NCBI GenBank assembly: GCA_020060485.1
Contig: JAGVAB010000158.1
Location: 1 to 64,000 of the forward strand
Length of the DNA stretch: 64,000 nt
From: Anaerolineales bacterium
GTDB taxonomy: Bacteria > Chloroflexota > Anaerolineae > Anaerolineales > Anaerolineaceae
Direction: 5' to 3'
Shown: one piece after another, positions 32,801 through 43,167 of the stretch
Position numbering within the stretch: position 1 is the first letter of the stretch
How the letters are laid out: each line of letters begins with the position of its first letter
Translations under genes and position numbers: made by a program
Notes under the pieces: model-generated
The model's input: only the letters and a program-made list of their open reading frames with translations
Told to the model about the DNA's origin: nothing
Database searches by the model: none

Positions 32801-34393
32801 ATGAACCAAACCGTCCGAATCTTTGACACGACCTTACGCGATGGGGAGCAGTCCCCCGGCGCAACCCTGACTTCATCTGAAAAACTGGAAGTCGCCCGCT
32901 CCCTCGCCAAACTTGGCGTGGATGTGATTGAAGCCGGCTTTCCTGCCGCTTCGCCGGACGACCTTGAAGCCGTGCGCCGCATCGCCCTGGAGGTTGGTCA
33001 ATCCCACAATGGCAATCAGCCGCCCATCATTTGCGGTCTGGCGCGTGCCACCCGCGGTGATATCGAAAAAGCATGGCAGGCGGTCAGCCCGGCCGCCCGG
33101 CCGCGCATCCACACCTTCATCGCCACCTCGCCCATCCACATGCAGCACAAGCTGCAAATGGAGCCGGAACAGGTGGTGAAGAAGGCCCAGGAGATGGTAA
33201 CCTTCGCCCGCAGCCTGTGTGATGATATCGAGTTCAGCCCGGAAGATGCCGGGCGCAGCGAGCCGGAGTTCCTGTACCATATTCTCTCGGCAGTAGTGGC
33301 TGCCGGCGCCACCACCCTAAACATCCCCGACACGGTCGGCTACCAAACCCCGGACGAATTCGGCGAGCTGATCAGCGGCATCATGCAGAACGTCAAGGGC
33401 ATCGAGAATTGTGTGGTCTCGGTGCACTGCCATAACGACCTGGGATTGGCTACAGCCAATGCCCTGGCTGGCATCAAAGCCGGTGCACGCCAGGTGGAAG
33501 TGACTGTCAATGGCATCGGTGAACGGGCTGGCAACACCTCTTTGGAAGAAGTGGTCATGACCCTGCATACCCGCCGCCCGGTCTTTGGCCTGGAGACCAA
33601 TATCGACACCACCCAGATCATGCATATCAGCAAGCTGGTCAGCAACTACACCGGCATCCTGGTGCAGCCCAACAAAGCCATTGTCGGGGCGAATGCCTTT
33701 GCCCACGAAGCTGGCATCCATCAGGACGGCATGCTCAAGCACCAGCAGACCTACGAGATTATGCGTCCCGAAACGGTGGGTGTCAAACAAAGCCGCCTGG
33801 TATTGGGCAAGCATTCCGGCCGCCACGCCCTGAAAACCCGCCTGGCGGAACTGGGCTACGACCTCAAGGACGAGGAACTGGTGCAGATATTCGAACGCTT
33901 CAAGAAACTGGCCGACAAGAAAAAGGAAATTGCGGATGCCGATCTGGAAGCCCTCATCTCGGATGAACTCTACCAGCCGCGCGAGATCTACCGCCTGGAC
34001 GGCCTGCAAGTGGCCTGCGGCACGATGGGCATGCCCACCGCCACCGTGCGCCTGATCGGCCCGGACGAGCAGCGCCATGTACATGCTGCCATCGGCACCG
34101 GCCCGGTGGACGCAGCCTACAACGCCATGGACCAGATCATCCAGGCGCCCAGCAAACTGGTGGAATTTTCCATCCATGCCATCACCGAAGGCATTGACGC
34201 CCTCGGCGAGGTCACAGTACGCATTGCCGATACCCGGCAGCAACGCCTGACTGCCCAGCGCGAAGCTGCCCAGCCGCGCACCTTTGGCGGGTATGGCGCC
34301 GATACCGATATTGTGGTGGCCAGCGCCAAAGCCTATCTTTCTGCCCTCAACAAGCTGCTGGTTGCCACCGGGGTTGAAGTGCCCAACGCATAA
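32801..34393 (+). CDS. leuA: 2-Isopropylmalate synthase
   Basis: 530 residues. Condenses acetyl-CoA with 2-ketoisovalerate, the first leucine-specific step. [13 protein letters not shown] near residue 8 holds the metal Asp and catalytic Arg; [14 protein letters not shown] near 200 supplies two metal His; and NGIGERAGN near 235 follows. The C-terminal LeuA allosteric dimer domain (about 390-510) is present, so leucine feedback is expected. ATG at 32,801 follows AAGGTGAG. Confidence 0.95.
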   Translation: MNQTVRIFDTTLRDGEQSPGATLTSSEKLEVARSLAKLGVDVIEAGFPAASPDDLEAVRRIALEVGQSHNGNQPPIICGLARATRGDIEKAWQAVSPAARPRIHTFIATSPIHMQHKLQMEPEQVVKKAQEMVTFARSLCDDIEFSPEDAGRSEPEFLYHILSAVVAAGATTLNIPDTVGYQTPDEFGELISGIMQNVKGIENCVVSVHCHNDLGLATANALAGIKAGARQVEVTVNGIGERAGNTSLEEVVMTLHTRRPVFGLETNIDTTQIMHISKLVSNYTGILVQPNKAIVGANAFAHEAGIHQDGMLKHQQTYEIMRPETVGVKQSRLVLGKHSGRHALKTRLAELGYDLKDEELVQIFERFKKLADKKKEIADADLEALISDELYQPREIYRLDGLQVACGTMGMPTATVRLIGPDEQRHVHAAIGTGPVDAAYNAMDQIIQAPSKLVEFSIHAITEGIDALGEVTVRIADTRQQRLTAQREAAQPRTFGGYGADTDIVVASAKAYLSALNKLLVATGVEVPNA

Positions 34394-34427
34394 ATTTCGC
34401 AATCATTGAATAAAAGGAGAAGAAAAA

Positions 34428-34652
34428 ATGACTGACAATGCTGGTTATCAACCACAGAAGTTCCCCAAACTGAACACCATCCCTTCCGGATGGGATTGCA
34501 GCGACCTGGATGGCCCTTCCAACAACGGGCACCATCATCCCAACAGCCAAAAACTGGCCGCCCTGGATTGTGACGCCGCACCCAAAATGGAAACCTTTCC
34601 CAAGACCAATACCGTTCCTGGCCAATGGGATATGTCCAACCTGAACGATTAA
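34428..34652 (+). CDS. Small hypothetical protein with duplicated FPKxNT-WDxS motif
   Basis: 74 residues, not recognised. It lies between leuA and leuC with its own AAGGAG 8 nt before the ATG and 27 nt before leuC, so it is probably translated. Two copies of one motif are visible: FPKLNTIPSGWDCSDLD (about 12-28) and FPKTNTVPGQWDMSNLND (about 57-74), joined by a polar stretch containing HHH and two Cys. It is acidic, with no membrane segment or signal. Not a leader peptide: Leu codons are few and no terminator lies downstream. Function unknown; a role linked to the leucine pathway is suggested only by position. Confidence 0.75.
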   Translation: MTDNAGYQPQKFPKLNTIPSGWDCSDLDGPSNNGHHHPNSQKLAALDCDAAPKMETFPKTNTVPGQWDMSNLND

Positions 34653-34679
34653 GCCGGTTCCACCAACCGCGGGAGTATC

Positions 34680-36113
34680 ATGGAAGCCAAATCCAAGACC
34701 CTTTTCGAGAAGATCTGGGAGCGCCATGTGGTCATCCACCAACCTGGCGCCCCAGCCATCCTGTACATTGACCTGCACTTGGTGCATGAAGTCACCTCAC
34801 CGCAAGCCTTCAGTGGGTTGAGGCAGCGCGGCTTGCGCGTGCGCCGTCCAGAGCGCACAGTGGCCACCGTTGACCATGCCATACCCACCCTCACCCCCGC
34901 CCCGAATGATCCGCTGGGACGGCTGTCGGCAGCAGACGAGATGAGCCGCGCCCAGATCGCACAACTGGAAACCAACTGCCAGGAATTTGATGTGCGCTGC
35001 CTGGGCATTGACCACCAGGATCAGGGCATCGTGCATGTGATAGGCCCTGAGCTGGGCCTGACCCAGCCTGGCATGACCATTGTGTGCGGCGACAGCCACA
35101 CCGCCACCCATGGTGCATTCGGAGCACTGGCCTTTGGCATCGGCACCAGCGAGGTGGAGCATGTATTGGCCAGTCAGTGCCTGCTGCAACACCCGCCAAG
35201 AACCATGGAAGTTCATTTCGACGGCCAGCCGCAGCCAGGCGTTTCTGCCAAAGACCTCATCCTGGGCGTCATCCAGCAGATCGGGGTGGACGGCGGCACC
35301 GGCCACGTGATCGAATATACCGGCGAAGCCATCCGCAACATGGATATGGAAAGCCGCATGACCATCTGCAACATGTCCATTGAATGCGGGGCACGTGCTG
35401 GCATGGTGGCCGCGGACGAGACCACCTTTGCCTACCTGAAAGGCCGCAAGTATGCCCCACAAGGCGCAGACTGGGATTCGGCTATGCGAAATTGGCGTTC
35501 GCTATCCTCCGACCCCGGGGCAGCTTATGACAAAGTAGTCACGATCAATCTCAACCAGCTGGCCCCCATGATCACCTTTGGTACCAACCCTGGCATGGGC
35601 ATGCCCATCGACGGCTGCGTTCCCGACCCGCAAACAATGGCCGACCCCAACCAGCGCCAGGCATTGCAAAAAGCCCTGACCTATATGGGCTTGACCCCCA
35701 ATCAGCCCCTGCTTGGCCACCCGGTGGATGTGGTCTTCATCGGAAGCTGCACCAATGGCCGGCTGAGCGACTTGCGCCAGGCAGCACAGATCTTCAAATA
35801 CCGCTCGGTTGCCAAGGGCATGCGGGTACTGGTCGTGCCCGGTTCACAGGCCGTCAAACGTGCCGCAGAAGCCGAAGGTCTGCACGAAATCTTCCGCAGT
35901 GCCGGCGCCGAATGGCGTGAGCCAGGTTGCAGCATGTGCATTGCCATGAACGGTGACCAGATCGACCCCGGCCAGGTGGCTGTCAGCACCAGCAACCGCA
36001 ACTTTGAAGGCCGGCAGGGCAAGGGCGGCAGGACCCTGCTCGCCAGCCCCTGGACAGCCGCAGCAGCGGCGGTAACCGGCCAGGTGAGCGATCCTCGCTC
36101 GTTGTTGGTGTGA
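34680..36113 (+). CDS. leuC: 3-Isopropylmalate dehydratase, large subunit
   Basis: 477 residues, aconitase superfamily. Isomerises 2-isopropylmalate to 3-isopropylmalate with LeuD, and may also serve citramalate to 3-methylmalate in the CimA route. The [4Fe-4S] ligands are in [13 protein letters not shown] near residue 350 and EPGCSMC near 412-417. [13 protein letters not shown] near 138 is the family substrate motif. ATG at 34,680 follows GGGAG. Confidence 0.95.
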   Translation: MEAKSKTLFEKIWERHVVIHQPGAPAILYIDLHLVHEVTSPQAFSGLRQRGLRVRRPERTVATVDHAIPTLTPAPNDPLGRLSAADEMSRAQIAQLETNCQEFDVRCLGIDHQDQGIVHVIGPELGLTQPGMTIVCGDSHTATHGAFGALAFGIGTSEVEHVLASQCLLQHPPRTMEVHFDGQPQPGVSAKDLILGVIQQIGVDGGTGHVIEYTGEAIRNMDMESRMTICNMSIECGARAGMVAADETTFAYLKGRKYAPQGADWDSAMRNWRSLSSDPGAAYDKVVTINLNQLAPMITFGTNPGMGMPIDGCVPDPQTMADPNQRQALQKALTYMGLTPNQPLLGHPVDVVFIGSCTNGRLSDLRQAAQIFKYRSVAKGMRVLVVPGSQAVKRAAEAEGLHEIFRSAGAEWREPGCSMCIAMNGDQIDPGQVAVSTSNRNFEGRQGKGGRTLLASPWTAAAAAVTGQVSDPRSLLV

Positions 36114-36131
36114 ACCACGGAGACAAACCTC

Positions 36132-36740
36132 ATGGATAAATTCACCACCCTTACCTCACGCCTGGTACCACTGCCGGTCAATGATATCGACACAGACCAG
36201 ATCATCCCGGCCCGCTTCCTCAAGGTTACGGACAAGCAGGGTCTGGCCCAAAACCTGTTTTCTGACTGGCGCTATACAGCCGACGGCAACCCCAAAGCGG
36301 ATTTTCCGCTCAACCTGCCTGAAAACCAGGGAGCCCGCATTCTGCTGGCCGGCAACAACTTTGGCTGCGGCTCGTCCCGCGAGCACGCCCCCTGGGCTTT
36401 GACCGGGTTTGGTTTCCGCGCCATTCTGGCCACCTCCTTCGCCGACATCTTCTACAACAATGCCCTTAAGAACGGCCTGCTGCCAGTGGTGCTGGATGGA
36501 GAAACCCATCAAACCCTGCTGGAGGCACGGACGCAAAACCCCGCCCTGGAGATCACCGTTGATCTGCTCAACCAGACTGTGCGCCTGCCGGATGGCTTGC
36601 AAGCTGCCTTTACAGTGGACAGCTTTGCCCGTACCTGCCTGATGCAAGGCACCGATCAACTTGGCTACCTGCTGTCTTTCGCCGACCAGATCGCCCGCTA
36701 CGAACAGCAGCTTCCCCTTACTGTGGCTGCCGGGTCTTAA
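36132..36740 (+). CDS. leuD: 3-Isopropylmalate dehydratase, small subunit
   Basis: 202 residues, the bacterial swivelling domain subunit. LPVNDIDTDQIIPARFL near the start and GNNFGCGSSREHAPWAL near 76 are the defining motifs, the latter contacting substrate. It follows leuC by 18 nt and works as a heterodimer with it. Confidence 0.95.
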   Translation: MDKFTTLTSRLVPLPVNDIDTDQIIPARFLKVTDKQGLAQNLFSDWRYTADGNPKADFPLNLPENQGARILLAGNNFGCGSSREHAPWALTGFGFRAILATSFADIFYNNALKNGLLPVVLDGETHQTLLEARTQNPALEITVDLLNQTVRLPDGLQAAFTVDSFARTCLMQGTDQLGYLLSFADQIARYEQQLPLTVAAGS

Positions 36741-36785
36741 CCCTGGCAGCCAATAATCAATGATTTAGCGATAAAGGACACAACC

Positions 36786-38342
36786 ATGATCCAGATCTAT
36801 GACACCACCCTGAGAGACGGTACACAACGCAAAGGCATTTCCCTGTCCTGTGAAGACAAGCTGCGTATTGCCCGCAAACTGGATCAATTTGGTGTGGACT
36901 TTATTGAAGGCGGCTGGCCGGGATCCAATCCTAAAGACGTAGCTTTCTTCCAGCGGGCACAACAGGAAGAATGGCAGCATGCCCGTATCGCCGCCTTTGG
37001 CTCCACCCGCCGGGCCGGCACTACCCCGGAGGCAGACCCCAACCTGGTCGCCCTGGTAGAATCGGGTGCGCCGGTATGCACCATCTTCGGCAAAACCTGG
37101 ACCCTGCACGTGACCGAGGTCATGCACACCACTCTGGAAGAAAACCTGCGCATGATCGAAGAAAGTGTGGCTTTTCTCAGGGCCCAGGGGCGCTATGTGA
37201 TCTACGACGCAGAACATTTCTTCGACGGCTACAAAGCCGACCCTGCTTATGCCCTGCAGACCCTGGCCTCCGCCCAACGCGGCGGTGCGGAAACCCTGGT
37301 GCTGTGCGATACCAACGGCGGCTGCCTGCCGGAGGAGATCCTCACTGCCCTGCGGGATGTGCAATCCACCCTGCCGGGCACCCCATTGGGCATCCACGCC
37401 CATAATGACGGGGGCATGGCCGTAGCCAATTCGGTGGCGGCGGTCAAGGCAGGCTGCATCCAGGTGCAGGGCACGATCAATGGCTATGGCGAACGCTGCG
37501 GAAATGCCGACCTGTGCGCGGTCATCCCCAACCTGTCATTGAAACTGGGCCTGGACTGTCTGCCAGAGGGACATCTGACGCACCTGGCAGAGGTCTCGCG
37601 CTTTGTCAGCGAGATCGCCAATTTGCGCCCGGATGAACACCAGCCATTTGTGGGCAAAGCCGCCTTCGCCCACAAGGGCGGCATTCACGTCTCGGCCATG
37701 CGCCGCGCACCCACCTCCTACCAGCACATTACACCAGAGCTGGTGGGCAACCAGATGGTCATTCTGGTGTCTGAACTCTCCGGCCAGAGCAACCTGCTCA
37801 GCAAGGCCGAAGATTACGGGATGGGGAATGTACAAAACAAGGACGTTTCTGCGGTGTTGAAAGAAATTAAGGAAATGGAAGCGCGCGGCTTCTCTTTCGA
37901 AGCCGCTGAAGCCTCGGTGGCCCTGCTGCTCAACCGCCAGCAGCCCGATTATCAGCCGCCCTTTGAAATGCTCGACTTTTTTGTCAACGTGGAACACCGT
38001 CAGGGGCGGGGCACCTTTGCCGAGGCCACGGTCAAGGTGCAGGTCAATAGCGAAGTACTGCACACTGCCGCCGAAGGCAATGGCCCGGTCAGCGCCCTGG
38101 ACCAGGCCCTGCGCAAAGCCTTGATCAATCATTACCCGGTTATAGAGAAATTCCACCTGGCCGATTACAAAGTACGCATCCTGGACAGCAACAATGGCAC
38201 CAATGCCATCACCCGCGTACTGATCGATACCCAGAATGGCAACAAACGCTGGAGCACAGTTGGCGCCAGCACCAACATCATCGAAGCCAGTTGGCGGGCT
38301 CTGGCCGATTCCTTTGAATATGGCCTGATGGTAGTCAATTAA
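36786..38342 (+). CDS. cimA: (R)-Citramalate synthase
   Basis: 518 residues, LeuA/homocitrate synthase family, CimA branch (TIGR00977 type). [18 protein letters not shown] opens the barrel, [14 protein letters not shown] near 200 has the metal His, and [15 protein letters not shown] near 230 follows; a C-terminal regulatory domain (about 390-510) is present. Condenses pyruvate and acetyl-CoA to citramalate, giving 2-ketobutyrate for isoleucine without threonine. No threonine deaminase gene is in the operon, which fits. The bulky [11 protein letters not shown] near residue 38 distinguishes it from LeuA ([11 protein letters not shown]). Confidence 0.92.
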   Translation: MIQIYDTTLRDGTQRKGISLSCEDKLRIARKLDQFGVDFIEGGWPGSNPKDVAFFQRAQQEEWQHARIAAFGSTRRAGTTPEADPNLVALVESGAPVCTIFGKTWTLHVTEVMHTTLEENLRMIEESVAFLRAQGRYVIYDAEHFFDGYKADPAYALQTLASAQRGGAETLVLCDTNGGCLPEEILTALRDVQSTLPGTPLGIHAHNDGGMAVANSVAAVKAGCIQVQGTINGYGERCGNADLCAVIPNLSLKLGLDCLPEGHLTHLAEVSRFVSEIANLRPDEHQPFVGKAAFAHKGGIHVSAMRRAPTSYQHITPELVGNQMVILVSELSGQSNLLSKAEDYGMGNVQNKDVSAVLKEIKEMEARGFSFEAAEASVALLLNRQQPDYQPPFEMLDFFVNVEHRQGRGTFAEATVKVQVNSEVLHTAAEGNGPVSALDQALRKALINHYPVIEKFHLADYKVRILDSNNGTNAITRVLIDTQNGNKRWSTVGASTNIIEASWRALADSFEYGLMVVN

Positions 38343-38383
38343 GACTCACCCGCCAAACCTTCGCACACAGGAGACATTCAACC

Positions 38384-39442
38384 ATGCAAGTCAGAATTGC
38401 CCTTTTACCCGGTGACGGCATCGGACCGGAAGTCATCTCAGCCGCGGTGCGCGTCCTGAACGAACTGGGAGAAATTTGCGGCCACAACTTTGTTTTTGAA
38501 GAACAATTGATCGGCGGCTGCGCCATTGATGCCTATGGCACTGCCCTGAGCGATGAGACCATCCAGGTCTGTCAGCGGGCGAATGCCGTCCTGCTGGGCG
38601 CAGTGGGCGGCCCCAAATGGGATGACCCCAACGCGGCTGTGCGCCCCGAACAGGGTCTGCTCAAGCTGCGCAAGGCCCTGGATGTATTCGCCAACCTGCG
38701 TCCGGTGAGCGTGTACCCGCAGCTGATGGAAGCTTCACCGTTGAAACCCGAAAAACTGGCCGGGGTTGACCTGCTGGTGGTGCGCGAATTAACCGGCGGC
38801 CTGTATTTTGGCGAGCCCAAAGGCCGTTCGCTAGTTGACGGCGTTCGCACTGCGGTCGACACAATGCGCTACAATGAAAACGAGATCCGCCGGGTGGTGG
38901 AACTGGCCTTCCAGTTAGCCGAAGGCCGCCGCAAGAAGGTCACCTCGGTGGACAAGGCCAATGTACTGGAATGCTCGCGCCTGTGGCGGCAAGTGACCGG
39001 CGAAGTGGCCGCCAACCACCCGCAGATTGCCCTGGAAAACATGTTGGTCGACACCGCCGCCATGCGTCTGATCCAGAATCCTGCCAGCATTGACGTGCTG
39101 GTGACCAGCAACATGTTCGGCGACATCCTGACCGATGAGGCCTCGGTTTTGAGCGGCTCGATGGGTCTGCTGCCCTCCGCCTCTTTGGGTCAGGGCGGCC
39201 CGGGATTATACGAACCCATCCACGGTTCTGCTCCCGACATCGCTGGCAAAGGCATTGCCAACCCACTGGGCACAATCCTGAGTGCAGCCCTGATGCTGCG
39301 CTACTCCCTGCACCTGCCAGACGAAGCCGCCCGGGTGGAAGCCGCCGTGCAACGCGTGCTGGCAGCCGGACACCGTACCGTGGATCTGGGTGGCAAGCTG
39401 GGCACAAGCCAGATCACCGATCTGGTCGTATCAGCACTCTAA
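38384..39442 (+). CDS. leuB: 3-Isopropylmalate dehydrogenase
   Basis: 352 residues. NAD-dependent oxidative decarboxylation of 3-isopropylmalate, and probably of 3-methylmalate from the CimA route. [10 protein letters not shown] at residues 7-16, [10 protein letters not shown] near 130, VDKANVLE near 190 with catalytic Lys, and [14 protein letters not shown] near 285 are all standard. Preceded by CAGGAGA. Confidence 0.95.
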   Translation: MQVRIALLPGDGIGPEVISAAVRVLNELGEICGHNFVFEEQLIGGCAIDAYGTALSDETIQVCQRANAVLLGAVGGPKWDDPNAAVRPEQGLLKLRKALDVFANLRPVSVYPQLMEASPLKPEKLAGVDLLVVRELTGGLYFGEPKGRSLVDGVRTAVDTMRYNENEIRRVVELAFQLAEGRRKKVTSVDKANVLECSRLWRQVTGEVAANHPQIALENMLVDTAAMRLIQNPASIDVLVTSNMFGDILTDEASVLSGSMGLLPSASLGQGGPGLYEPIHGSAPDIAGKGIANPLGTILSAALMLRYSLHLPDEAARVEAAVQRVLAAGHRTVDLGGKLGTSQITDLVVSAL

Positions 39443-39482
39443 CTTATAAGATCAAAACAACAAGCAAAAGGACAAATGCAAA

Positions 39483-40406
39483 ATGGGAATTGAATCAAAA
39501 TATGTGTGGATGAATGGTGAATTGGTGGCGTATGAGAAAGCGACAGTACCTTTCCTGAATCCCGCCCTGCACTATGGCTTTGCCTGCTTTGAAGGCATCC
39601 GCTGTTACAAGACCGGCCAGGGACCAGCCATTTTCCGCAATCGCGAGCACATGCAGCGTCTGGCTGAATCGGCTCATATCATGGGCTTCCAAAAATTACC
39701 CTACAGCACGGATGAATTAATGGCAGCCGCCCGCCAGACCGTGGCCAGCAATGGCTTTGAAGCCTGCTACATCCGCCCGCTGGTCTACCTGGTCTCGCCC
39801 AGCATGGGCCTGAACTGCGATCTGGGGCAAGCCCACGTGGGCATTGCCGCCTGGGAATGGGGCAGCATGCTGGGTGAAGAATCATTGATCAATGGGGTAC
39901 GCGTCAATGTTTCCTCCTTCACCCGCCATCACCCCAATGTCATGATGACCAAATCCAAGGCTGCCGGCAATTATGTCAACAGCATGCTGGCCAAGGCCGA
40001 ATCGGTGCGTGCCGGGTTTGAAGAGGCGATCATGCTTGATCCGCAAGGCTATGTGGCCGAATGTACCGGCGAAAACCTTTTCCTGGTTCGCAAGGGAAAA
40101 CTCTACACGACTCATACGGCTGCCATTCTGGAAGGCATCACCCGGGATGCCATCATCAGCCTGGCGCAGGGTCTGGGCTACGAAGTGGTTGAGCAGCCCA
40201 TCGTACGCGATCAACTCTATGTGGCCGATGAGGTCTTCATGTGCGGCACAGCCGCCGAATGCGTGCCGGTGCGCGAGATCGACTACCGGCAAATCGGCAG
40301 CGGCAAGGCCGGGCCGGTGACGCGTGCCATCCAGCAGGCCTTCCAGCAAGTGATCAACGGGCAACACCCCCTCTCGACGGGCTGGCTGGATTATATCAAC
40401 CAATAG
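39483..40406 (+). CDS. ilvE: Branched-chain amino acid aminotransferase
   Basis: 307 residues, class IV PLP aminotransferase. Final step to Val, Leu and Ile using glutamate. HYGFACFEGIRCY near residue 30, the Schiff-base Lys in MTKSKAAGNYVNS near 162, YVAECTGENLFLV near 192 and EGITRDAIISLA near 218 are typical. AAGGA lies about 9 nt before ATG 39,483. Last gene of the operon, followed by a strong terminator. Confidence 0.95.
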   Translation: MGIESKYVWMNGELVAYEKATVPFLNPALHYGFACFEGIRCYKTGQGPAIFRNREHMQRLAESAHIMGFQKLPYSTDELMAAARQTVASNGFEACYIRPLVYLVSPSMGLNCDLGQAHVGIAAWEWGSMLGEESLINGVRVNVSSFTRHHPNVMMTKSKAAGNYVNSMLAKAESVRAGFEEAIMLDPQGYVAECTGENLFLVRKGKLYTTHTAAILEGITRDAIISLAQGLGYEVVEQPIVRDQLYVADEVFMCGTAAECVPVREIDYRQIGSGKAGPVTRAIQQAFQQVINGQHPLSTGWLDYINQ

Positions 40407-40440
40407 CTGCCAGAATCTTTTTTTACTGCGTCATGAGCAA

Positions 40441-40471
40441 CCAGCCCTGGCTTTGGCCAGGGCTGGTTTTT
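40441..40471 (+). terminator. Terminator of the ilv-leu operon
   Basis: Perfect 11-bp stem CCAGCCCTGGC/GCCAGGGCTGG with a TTTG loop followed by five T. Confidence 0.92.
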
Positions 40472-40492
40472 CAGGCAGCATTGGAGTAAGCT

Positions 40493-43063
40493 TCAACGGC
40501 GCAGGGCAGCCTCACTGAACAACAAATTCCAGGTGATCGGGCCGACAATACCATCTACGACCAGGCTGTTTCGCTCCTGGAAGTGCCTGACCGCCTGGTC
40601 GGTCATGTTGCCAAAGACCCCATCCGGTGTACCGACTTCCACATAGCCCAGCGCGTACAGGCGCTGCTGCATTTCACGCACATCATTGCCCACCATTTGC
40701 GGATCGGTCAGCGACAGGGAACGATAGAAAGCAACCGGGGTGGGTGTGGCAGTTGGCGGCGCGGCGGTGAAGGTCGAGGTGGGCGTGACCGGGGTAGGTT
40801 TGACAGGTGCAGAAGCAAGGCTGCACACTTTGGCCGAGTTTTCCCCGGCCGGTAGCTGCAATGCTCCCGGCTGCCCCCAAATATGGACAACCCCATCACT
40901 ACCAGTGCTCAACAGCAAGCGTCCATCCTGACTGAAAGCCAGATATTTGGCACTGCCTTGATGTGCCTGCCACTGGTGAATGATCTGGCGCGTATCCAGG
41001 TCCAGCAGAGACAAAACCCCGGCCCGGTCACCCATAGCCAGCAGGCAGCCAGTTGGGCTGAACGCCAGACTGACCGGCACAGACTGCCCTTCGGCAGGTT
41101 GGGAAAAAGCCTCGCCGCTATTCACATTCCACACCAGAAAATCATCCTCCTGGCTGGCAGCTACAAAACCGCCATCCGGGCTGATGGCAATGTCCATCAA
41201 CTCCTCAACTTGCGGGAATGTGAATTCCCGCAGCATTTCACCCGATGCCGCATCCCATACAACCACGCTCTTTTCCCCGGTGGCCAGCCATTTGCCGTCC
41301 TGGCTGAGGGCTGAATGCCCAGCGGTCGTGTCGATTTGCAGGCGCGGGCCGCCACTGGTAACCTCATAGAGGGTTAGTGACCGATTTCTGCTGTCCTGGT
41401 CGCGCGAACTCATGGCCAGCAGGTTCGTACCAGGGTGAGCAGCAAACTTGTAAATGGGGCTGTACATCCCCAAAGCAGGCTCAAACGGATATTCCTGGAA
41501 TGCCTCCATGCGGTTCGCATCCCAACTCTTGATGACCCGGTCGGAACCGGCGGTCAAGAGAACCTCTCCCCCCGATGAAAATGCCATATGCTGAATGGCT
41601 TCCGCATGAGCTTGATCTTCATGCAAAAGAACGTTGTCCGCCAGGGCAACCAGCATCAGCCTGCCGTCAGACAAGCCAGCCGCCAGCACGGTCTGCCCGT
41701 CTTTCTCACCCAGGGCTGCCGCGCTGATAAAGCGGGTATCCGTGGTCAGGGATTGCAGCTTCGTCTCGCTTTGCACGTCCCACAATTCCAGCGTGCCTTC
41801 GAAAGCCACCGCCAGGACATTCCCGTTGCTGCCCGGTTTGAATGCCAGATTGGGCACAGCGCAGCCGCGACAGGTCTTCAGGCGATTGGTCCAGGCAGCG
41901 ACATCTTCATTGGCGATTATTTTCTCCGCAGCTTTGGCATCCTGCAAATTCCAAAAGGCGATTTCCCCCATATATAACAAACCCACCTTGCTGCTTTGCG
42001 GGTCATATACCAGATTCAAAAAAGACCCTGGCGCATCAGGAATGAGGTGATTCTTGATTCGATTGATTCTTGCCGTATCCCACACACCGATCTCATAACG
42101 CATTTTACCCACCGGGTCACAGCCTGGCGTTTGTTCGATACAGGGCGGGTCCAGATAACCAATATAGCAGCCCAAAACGAAATGGTTACCCCGGTTGCCC
42201 TCTGTATAACACAGGCCATTGCTCAACCGTTCGCGGGTGTAAGTGTTGACAGACGTGTTCAGCAGATTGCCGGATGGCACATCCCAGATTCGTACATCAC
42301 CGAGGATATTCACTGCTTGCAGTTTCGTTCCGTCGCCGCTAAAGAAGACACCTGTGGTTTCCGGCAAAAGGGCCGAAGGCCAAACAGGGATCAAAGTTTT
42401 GCTGGTCAAGGTTTTCAATAACCGTCCACTGTCCACATCAAACAGCTTGATGATCGTGGTCACCGGTTGGTTAATATCAAAAATCTCATAGACCTCCTGA
42501 GACACAGCAATCGTTTTCCCGTCGGGAGCGAAATATACTTCTTCGCCAGCATCCGGGATGATCTGCAGCATTCTGCCGCTGTCCACATCCCAAACCTGGA
42601 CAGTGGACTGAAAACCAGAGGCGGCCAGATGGCGGCCATCGCTGCTAAAGGACAGGGAAACGGACTGGGCAGCCGAGGGCAATTCGCGTTGCAATTCGAA
42701 GGTCTCCCCATCCAGAAGAACCACGCCCGCCTTGCCGCTCACCGCCAGGATGCTGCCATCTGGCGACCAGGCGATGTTGTACACTGCACCGAATGGAGAA
42801 AGCCTTTTGGAATACAACTGCTCAATTGCCTGTGCCGTCCTGGGCAGAATGCGCCAATCGCCGGTTGGCGGCAGCGGAATGGGTGTGGCCGTAGGCGATA
42901 CTGCAACCGGCCCGGCGCTGGTTACATCAAGTGCGGGGGTGCTTGCCTGACCTGGTTGAACAACAACGGGCTCCACCTGGTCAGCTGGCAAAGAAGGTCC
43001 GGTTTTTGCGCAGGCAGCCAGCACTAACAAAACGAGGATACAAGTCAATCGTATTCTTCTCAT
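40493..43063 (-). CDS. WD40-repeat lipoprotein with C-terminal peptidoglycan-binding domain
   Basis: 856 residues. MRRIRLTCILVLLVLAAC is a lipoprotein signal (lipobox LAAC, Cys 18), followed by a Pro/Thr/Val-rich linker. Residues about 90-750 are repeated WD40 blades, seen as recurring SPDGxxLA, VWDxxSG and LLSTGSDGVVHIWG units, probably two propellers. A Thr/Pro linker then leads to a PG_binding_1 domain (about 785-850: NDVREMQQRLYALGY, GVFGNMTDQAVRHFQ, DGIVGPITWN). So it is likely anchored to the outer membrane face and gripping the wall, as a scaffold or sensor. ATG at 43,063 follows GAGG; a longer reading upstream lacks a signal and is rejected. Ligand unknown. Confidence 0.85.
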   Translation of the reverse strand: MRRIRLTCILVLLVLAACAKTGPSLPADQVEPVVVQPGQASTPALDVTSAGPVAVSPTATPIPLPPTGDWRILPRTAQAIEQLYSKRLSPFGAVYNIAWSPDGSILAVSGKAGVVLLDGETFELQRELPSAAQSVSLSFSSDGRHLAASGFQSTVQVWDVDSGRMLQIIPDAGEEVYFAPDGKTIAVSQEVYEIFDINQPVTTIIKLFDVDSGRLLKTLTSKTLIPVWPSALLPETTGVFFSGDGTKLQAVNILGDVRIWDVPSGNLLNTSVNTYTRERLSNGLCYTEGNRGNHFVLGCYIGYLDPPCIEQTPGCDPVGKMRYEIGVWDTARINRIKNHLIPDAPGSFLNLVYDPQSSKVGLLYMGEIAFWNLQDAKAAEKIIANEDVAAWTNRLKTCRGCAVPNLAFKPGSNGNVLAVAFEGTLELWDVQSETKLQSLTTDTRFISAAALGEKDGQTVLAAGLSDGRLMLVALADNVLLHEDQAHAEAIQHMAFSSGGEVLLTAGSDRVIKSWDANRMEAFQEYPFEPALGMYSPIYKFAAHPGTNLLAMSSRDQDSRNRSLTLYEVTSGGPRLQIDTTAGHSALSQDGKWLATGEKSVVVWDAASGEMLREFTFPQVEELMDIAISPDGGFVAASQEDDFLVWNVNSGEAFSQPAEGQSVPVSLAFSPTGCLLAMGDRAGVLSLLDLDTRQIIHQWQAHQGSAKYLAFSQDGRLLLSTGSDGVVHIWGQPGALQLPAGENSAKVCSLASAPVKPTPVTPTSTFTAAPPTATPTPVAFYRSLSLTDPQMVGNDVREMQQRLYALGYVEVGTPDGVFGNMTDQAVRHFQERNSLVVDGIVGPITWNLLFSEAALRR

Positions 43064-43095
43064 TATGACCTCGACTATTCTCACCTGCGACCACG

Positions 43096-43127
43096 CCTCC
43101 CCGCAGACCGCAATGCCTGCGGGGAGG
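43096..43127 (-). repeat. Stable hairpin between two lipoprotein genes
   Basis: Perfect 11-bp stem CCTCCCCGCAG (43,096-43,106) with CTGCGGGGAGG (43,117-43,127). No T-run follows on the minus strand, so an mRNA-stabilising or partial termination role is possible. Confidence 0.55.
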
Positions 43128-43167
43128 ATTGCCATCACATCCAATTCACCAACTCCATTTTGCCATC

